Shown piece by piece: positions 59,422 through 64,000 of a stretch of 64,000 bases of DNA. Both the position numbers and the translations under genes were made by a program. The notes beneath the pieces were generated by a model that saw only the letters and a program-made list of their open reading frames with translations, was not told the DNA's origin and ran no database searches. Numbering within the stretch: the first letter of the stretch is position 1; each line of letters begins with the position of its first letter. The stretch covers positions 186,001-250,000 of the forward strand of contig NZ_CAKSNX010000001.1 in assembly GCF_934476685.1 (NCBI RefSeq), in the 5' to 3' direction. Source of the DNA: an uncultured Ruminococcus sp. GTDB lineage: Bacteria > Bacillota > Clostridia > Oscillospirales > Ruminococcaceae.

Positions 59422-60723
59422 ATGAAAAGTTATAAATTATTAGTCCCTGTGATACTTGTTGTCGCAATGCTCGGTTCTATATATATGCTTTATGATGCAA
59501 GATCACAGGTGCAGGCTGAGTATGACGAGGCTGTAAAAGCTGCACGTCAGTATGTAAAAGACGGCATAGACAAGTATGCAATAGAAAATTATGAAACAGC
59601 TCTGGATATAAAGCCTTCAGAAGATCTGTATTATGAATTTGCAGCTTACTATTATAATAAGCAGGACTATAAACACGCAATGTCAGTATGCTCTGACATA
59701 ATGGAAGAATATCCGAAGTATGCAAAGGGCTATGAGCTTGCAATGGATATGGATCTCGAAAGAAAGAGTTATAGTTCATGCTTTGAACTTTATGAGGTAT
59801 ACAAAAAGCGCAGCGATCATTCAGATAAGATAGAAAAGATAATGGAAGATATAAAGTATACATATTATCTTAAATCAACATTTTCAAATGTCGGCGTTTA
59901 CTGCGGCGGTTATTGTATCATGCAGCAGGAAGATATGTGGGGATATGTCAACACATCGGGAAACGTGGAAATAGACGCAAAATATGTTTATGCAGGTCCT
60001 ATGGCAGACGGCTATGCGGCGGTCATAGATCAGGACGGCTACGCTTATTTTATAGACGAATCAGGCGAAAAGGTAAAGTATATCAAAGCGCTGCCAAGTG
60101 CAAATGCTCTCGGCATACTTTCGGGAGATGTATGTACAGCCTATGACGGCAAGGAATGGGCGATATACAATGTCGAAAAAGGAAAGATATCAGACGGATA
60201 TGACTATGCGTCATCTATAAATCTCGACACCATAGCTGTTGAAAAGGACGGCAAGTGGAGCATTGTTGATTCAGATGGAAAAGAGCTTTCCTCTGAAAAG
60301 TATGATGAGATATATGTTGATGAAAAGGATATAGCTTACAGAAACGAAAGACTTTTTGTAAAGCAGGACGGCTCATATTATATGATCGACAACAGCGGCA
60401 GCGAGATAACGGACGAAGCCTTTGAGGACGCTGTACTTTTTGCAGACGCTACCTATGCGGCGGTGAAGAAAAACGGCAAATGGGGATTTATAGATTCCGA
60501 AGGAAAGTGGGTAATAGAGCCTGCTTACGATAATGCAAGAAGTTTCAGCAACGGCTTTGCCGCAGTTGAAAAGGACGGTAAATGGGGATTTATAGATAGT
60601 GATAATAAGCTTTGTATCGACTATACATTCGATGATGCAAAGGACTTTACCGATGCAGGTTCGGTTTATGTAAAGGACGGAGAAGATTGGTCGCTCCTTA
60701 AATTATACAGCTATGACAACTAA
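59422..60723 (+). CDS. WG-repeat protein with N-terminal membrane anchor
   Basis: This 433-residue protein has one N-terminal membrane segment (LLVPVILVVAMLGSIYMLY) and a helical TPR-like region (about 30-155, with YYNKQDYKHAMSVCSDIMEE). Several WG repeats fill the C-terminal half: MWGYVNTSGNVEIDAKYVYA, KWGFIDSEGKWVIEPAYDNA and KWGFIDSDNKLCIDYTFDDA. WG repeats fold as a beta structure that binds partners. It most likely faces outward. It sits between the pilus peptidase and the FHA protein. The function is unknown. Confidence 0.83.
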   Translation: MKSYKLLVPVILVVAMLGSIYMLYDARSQVQAEYDEAVKAARQYVKDGIDKYAIENYETALDIKPSEDLYYEFAAYYYNKQDYKHAMSVCSDIMEEYPKYAKGYELAMDMDLERKSYSSCFELYEVYKKRSDHSDKIEKIMEDIKYTYYLKSTFSNVGVYCGGYCIMQQEDMWGYVNTSGNVEIDAKYVYAGPMADGYAAVIDQDGYAYFIDESGEKVKYIKALPSANALGILSGDVCTAYDGKEWAIYNVEKGKISDGYDYASSINLDTIAVEKDGKWSIVDSDGKELSSEKYDEIYVDEKDIAYRNERLFVKQDGSYYMIDNSGSEITDEAFEDAVLFADATYAAVKKNGKWGFIDSEGKWVIEPAYDNARSFSNGFAAVEKDGKWGFIDSDNKLCIDYTFDDAKDFTDAGSVYVKDGEDWSLLKLYSYDN

Positions 60724-60746
60724 TTGGAGTAATTGGAGGTAGAAAT

Positions 60747-62285
60747 ATGTTTTCTTATGAAACGCAGGGAACAAATACATATCTTGTCTATGAGATAAGC
60801 GATTACGGCAATGTTGATACCCTCAGCATGGGCATGATAATCAACAATAAGATCAGCGGACTTGCGCCTGCATTTTACACGCAGTCAGATGACCGCAAGC
60901 TTATGAAGTACAATGTAACGGCAAAGATACCATGCAGTCAGTTCTTTGCAGAAACTGTTGGCAGAAAGCAGATGCTTGGCGTGTTCAAGAGCGTACTTGA
61001 AGCTATAAAAAGTGCAGACGAATATATGATCGAGATAAATTCTCTTCTGCTCGATCTTGAATATATTTTCGTTGATGTGTCTACCTGCAAAGCAGAGGTG
61101 ATATGCCTGCCTGTTATCAGCGAAGAAACTACTGATATCGTATCTTTCTTTAAGAATATCGTATTTTCAACTCAGTACGATCAGTCCGAAAACTGCGACT
61201 ATGTCGCTCAGATCATAAGCTATCTTAACCGCAAGAGCGGATTTGTAATTGACGAGTTTTATGAGCTTGTAAGCAGACTGGACGGTTCAGCCGCTCCAAA
61301 GCCTGCGGTAAAGACAGCTCCCGCAGCAGCAAATACAGTGAATAATATGCAGCAGGCTCAGTCGGTTATAGCACAGCAGCGCCCAGTCAGCGCAAACCCT
61401 ATTCCGCAGCCGCAGAATGTTATCCCGACTCCTGCTCCACAGCCGATACCTCAGCCTGCACCGCAGCGGATGAATGTTCCTCCTGTTCAGCAGCCAAAGC
61501 CGCAGACAACTGTGAATAATCAGAATGTCGCAGCTGCTCCTGTTGACGATAAGGATAAAATGTCTATGGCTTATCTTCTTATGCATTACAGCAAGGAAAA
61601 TGCAGCTAAGTATAAAGAACAGAAAGCCGCAAAGGCAGCAAATCAGGCAGCACAGCCGGCTGCACCAAAGGCAAAGAACAACGCATATCAGAATTCTTCC
61701 TTTGCTATCCCTGGCGCACCTCAGCCGTCTGTATCACAGTCGGTACCTGTACCGCAGCCTTCATCACAACCAAAGCCTCAGCCATCAGCGGCTATGCCTG
61801 TGAACAATAACAATATGTCAGCTATACCAACAGGCGGAGCGTCATCATTTATGCCTCAGCAGGCAATGAATCCTGCTCCCATGCAGCAGACTCCGCAGGC
61901 TCAGCCAATGCCTATGGGAACTACTGTACTCAACAGCAAGTCTGTTGTACAGGATACAACTATCCTCAGCGAATACAACAATGCGGCAGCGTCACTGCCT
62001 TATCTTATAAGAACAAAGAACAAGGAGCGTATCGACCTAAACAAGGAAGTTATCAGAATAGGCAAGGAAAAAAGCTTTGTTGACTACTTTATAGGCGATA
62101 ATTCCGCCATAAGCCGTTCTCATGCAAATATCGTTACAAAGAACGGAAAGGTGTATATAGTTGATACTAACTCAACAAATCATACCTATGTAAATGAAAG
62201 TATTATTCAGAGCAACGTGGAGGTCGAACTCAAAAATGGCGACAGCATAAAACTTGCCAACGAGTATTTCGAGTTCTTTGAGTAA
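60747..62285 (+). CDS. FHA-domain protein with Pro/Gln-rich linker
   Basis: This is a 512-residue cytoplasmic protein in three parts. Residues 1-170 form a folded N-terminal domain (of the DUF6382 type, from memory). Residues 180-400 are a low-complexity linker of Pro, Gln and Ala. Residues about 415-512 form an FHA domain with the phosphothreonine-binding set IRIGKEKSF, SAISRSHANIV and DTNSTNHTYVN. FHA domains read out threonine phosphorylation, and the kinase gene two positions downstream should be the writer. It probably links kinase activity to the pilus machine. GGAGG precedes the ATG. Confidence 0.88.
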   Translation: MFSYETQGTNTYLVYEISDYGNVDTLSMGMIINNKISGLAPAFYTQSDDRKLMKYNVTAKIPCSQFFAETVGRKQMLGVFKSVLEAIKSADEYMIEINSLLLDLEYIFVDVSTCKAEVICLPVISEETTDIVSFFKNIVFSTQYDQSENCDYVAQIISYLNRKSGFVIDEFYELVSRLDGSAAPKPAVKTAPAAANTVNNMQQAQSVIAQQRPVSANPIPQPQNVIPTPAPQPIPQPAPQRMNVPPVQQPKPQTTVNNQNVAAAPVDDKDKMSMAYLLMHYSKENAAKYKEQKAAKAANQAAQPAAPKAKNNAYQNSSFAIPGAPQPSVSQSVPVPQPSSQPKPQPSAAMPVNNNNMSAIPTGGASSFMPQQAMNPAPMQQTPQAQPMPMGTTVLNSKSVVQDTTILSEYNNAAASLPYLIRTKNKERIDLNKEVIRIGKEKSFVDYFIGDNSAISRSHANIVTKNGKVYIVDTNSTNHTYVNESIIQSNVEVELKNGDSIKLANEYFEFFE

Positions 62286-62321
62286 AGGATCAGTACGTCT
62301 GTGAAGATGGAGATGTGAAGA

Positions 62322-63089
62322 ATGGAGTTTATTATTTCTGCCAGTTCTGATATCGGAAACGTGAAATCCACCAATCAGGACAGCCTGAATGTAAGGGTGC
62401 TTGAAACATCGGGCGGAAAAATGGTGCTGGCTGTTTTATGCGACGGCATGGGCGGTCTGCAGTGCGGCGAGGTCGCAAGCGCAAGCGTAGTAAATGCTTT
62501 CTGCAAATGGTCGGAAGAGCGCCTGCCTGCTATGGCAGCCGCAGGGATAAAAGACGAGGACATAAGCAGGGATTGGACGGATATCGCCGTTGATATGAAT
62601 AACAAGATAAAAGCCTACGGCGCACAGAACGGATTTAAGATGGGTACGACTGTAACGGCAATGCTCATAACACAGGACAGATATTATATCATCAATGTGG
62701 GAGATTCAAGAGCATATGAGATCAGCACAGCTGCCCGTCCCCTTACAGAAGATCAGACAGTAGTAGCAATGGAAGTGAAAAACGGTCTGCTTACAGAAGA
62801 GCAGGCTGCTGTCGATCCGAGAAGAAGCGTTCTGCTGCAATGCATAGGTGCGTCGGATACGGTGCGCCCCGATATATTTTTCGGACAGCCTGTTCAGAAT
62901 GCGGTCTATATGCTTTGCAGCGACGGATTTCGACACGAGATCACGCCCGAAGAGATATATTCATGCTTTAATGCCGATAATATGATGTCTGCCGAGGATA
63001 TGCAGAAAAATGAGCTATATCTGATCGGTCTGAACAAGCAGCGCAGCGAGCGTGATAATATTTCTGTCATTACTGTCAGAACATTCTGA
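62322..63089 (+). CDS. PP2C-family Ser/Thr protein phosphatase
   Basis: This 255-residue metal-dependent phosphatase has the bacterial PP2C motif set: STNQDSLNV (Asp20), VLCDGMGGLQCGE, GTTVTAMLI, YYIINVGDSRAYEI, MLCSDGFRHEI and the final RDNISVITV. The metal-binding aspartates are present. It is the counterpart of the kinase 37 bases downstream, forming the usual PP2C-kinase pair, here behind an FHA gene. Confidence 0.93.
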   Translation: MEFIISASSDIGNVKSTNQDSLNVRVLETSGGKMVLAVLCDGMGGLQCGEVASASVVNAFCKWSEERLPAMAAAGIKDEDISRDWTDIAVDMNNKIKAYGAQNGFKMGTTVTAMLITQDRYYIINVGDSRAYEISTAARPLTEDQTVVAMEVKNGLLTEEQAAVDPRRSVLLQCIGASDTVRPDIFFGQPVQNAVYMLCSDGFRHEITPEEIYSCFNADNMMSAEDMQKNELYLIGLNKQRSERDNISVITVRTF

Positions 63090-63126
63090 CCAAGCTTAGC
63101 AATACTATCAGAACCAGAGGTGCAAT

Positions 63127-64000
63127 ATGCTGGAAATAGGATCGTTGGTTGACGGCAAATACCGTATACTGCGTGAAGTAGGACACGGCGGAATGAGTAT
63201 AGTTTACCTTGCTATCAACGAAAAAGCGAATAAAACGTGGGCGATAAAGGAAGTAAGAAAAAACGGCGTAATGGACTTTGAGGCAGTAACTCAGGGACTT
63301 ATTGTAGAAACCGAGCTGCTTAAAAAGCTGAAGCATCCTAACCTGCCCAGTATAATAGACGTAATAGAAAATGAGGACAGCCTCCTTATCGTTATGGATT
63401 ACATAGAGGGAAAACCGCTGTCCAAACTTCTTGAAGAATACGGCGCACAGCCGCAGGAGCTTGTTATAAAATGGGCAAAGCAGCTCTGCGACGTGCTTGC
63501 ATATCTCCATACAAGAGAGCCTAAGATAATCTACCGTGATATGAAACCTGCCAACATCATGCTCAAGCCTGATTCGGGCAGAGATGAGAAGGATATAACT
63601 CTCATAGATTTCGGTGCGGCGAGAGAATTCAAGGAGAAAAATCTTGCCGATACCATGTGCCTCGGCACAATAGGCTATGCAGCCCCCGAACAGTTCGGCG
63701 GAATGGGGCAGACCACAGAGCGAACAGATATATACTGTCTGGGTAAAACGCTGTATCATCTTGTGACGGGCTGTAACCCAAGCGAACCGCCGTATGTTAT
63801 CAGACCCATAACAGAGATAAATCCAAACCTGTCCACAGGTCTGGAGAAGATAATTCAGAAATGTATTCAGGATAATCCTGACGATCGTTACCAGTCCTGC
63901 GAAGAGCTGATGTACGATCTTGAAAACTATAAGACCATTGATGAAACGTATAGAAGAAAACAGAAAAGAAAGCTTGCCTCATTTTTGCTGACATTTTTTA
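63127..64000 (+). CDS. Ser/Thr protein kinase, 3' end outside the window
   Basis: The frame is open from the ATG at 63127 to the window edge (291 codons). It contains a full PKN2-type kinase domain: glycine loop VGHGGMSIVY, Lys41 in WAIKEVRK, Glu62, the catalytic loop IIYRDMKPANIM, LIDFGAARE with Asp161, and the activation end TIGYAAPEQF. The usual HRD histidine is Tyr137, giving YRD. A basic juxtamembrane stretch (RRKQKRK) and the beginning of a membrane segment (LASFLLTFF) follow. It is probably a transmembrane kinase whose outer part is not visible. Confidence 0.93.
   Translation, partial: MLEIGSLVDGKYRILREVGHGGMSIVYLAINEKANKTWAIKEVRKNGVMDFEAVTQGLIVETELLKKLKHPNLPSIIDVIENEDSLLIVMDYIEGKPLSKLLEEYGAQPQELVIKWAKQLCDVLAYLHTREPKIIYRDMKPANIMLKPDSGRDEKDITLIDFGAAREFKEKNLADTMCLGTIGYAAPEQFGGMGQTTERTDIYCLGKTLYHLVTGCNPSEPPYVIRPITEINPNLSTGLEKIIQKCIQDNPDDRYQSCEELMYDLENYKTIDETYRRKQKRKLASFLLTFF

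Noticed and set aside
63076..63759. A 227-codon minus-strand open frame opposite the kinase gene
   Set aside because: The plus strand encodes a full kinase domain with all motifs in this interval; the minus frame is Cys/Tyr-rich and shows no family features.

Overview
The window looks like a chromosomal segment of a Gram-positive gut clostridium of the Ruminococcus / Oscillospiraceae type. The basis is mixed. Seen: ribosomal gene order and start-site style of Firmicutes, strong AGGAGG ribosome-binding sites, near-consensus sigma-A promoters (TTGNNN-N17-TATAAT), pyruvate:ferredoxin oxidoreductase for anaerobic metabolism, zinc-type rpsN, the Bacillus-like order yabP-yabQ-divIC-yabR, and a GH130 mannooligosaccharide phosphorylase very like those I know from Ruminococcus albus. 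The genus is an inference. No rRNA, tRNA, CRISPR array, prophage or transposase gene was seen.

Layout. 1-9.99 kb: metabolic and housekeeping genes (3' part of guaB, a CmpB-family membrane protein, cbiB, nifJ, yabP-yabQ-divIC-yabR, a DUF4321 protein, a lipoprotein). 10-14.9 kb: the GH130 phosphorylase on the minus strand, then EamA transporter, dus, a HAD phosphatase and rsmG on the plus strand. 14.9-15.7 kb: large inverted-repeat element A. 15.7-21 kb: a three-gene ABC-2 exporter operon (minus strand) divergent from a NarL-type two-component system. 21-37.4 kb: one long S10-spc-alpha ribosomal run from rpsJ to rplQ with secY, adk, map, a KOW protein, infA and rpoA. It is preceded by a structured leader of about 415 nt holding an intrinsic terminator and two mutually exclusive pairings near the rpsJ ribosome-binding site.

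37.5-38.7 kb: inverted-repeat element B. 38.7-45 kb: an SGNH-hydrolase lipoprotein and a small membrane protein (minus), then a MacA-like lipoprotein adaptor and a large FtsX-family permease (plus). 45.1-45.5 kb: repeat element C. 45.6-47.5 kb: a small membrane protein and a CNNM/CBS hemolysin-family protein (minus). 48 kb to the end: one long operon behind a perfect consensus promoter that encodes a Tad/Flp pilus machine (TadZ, TadA ATPase, TadB, TadC, Flp pilin, TadE-like, DUF5702 giant pseudopilin-like protein, BspA-type LRR lipoprotein, second TadE-like, TadV prepilin peptidase, WG-repeat protein) and then a phospho-signalling module (FHA protein, PP2C phosphatase, Ser/Thr kinase cut by the window edge).

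The most interesting features are: the three related repeat elements, all placed at gene 3' ends between convergent genes and in two cases supplying the stop codons and last residues of the flanking proteins; the putative attenuator and SD-proximal switch in the S10 leader; and the physical coupling of a Tad pilus to a complete FHA-phosphatase-kinase module.
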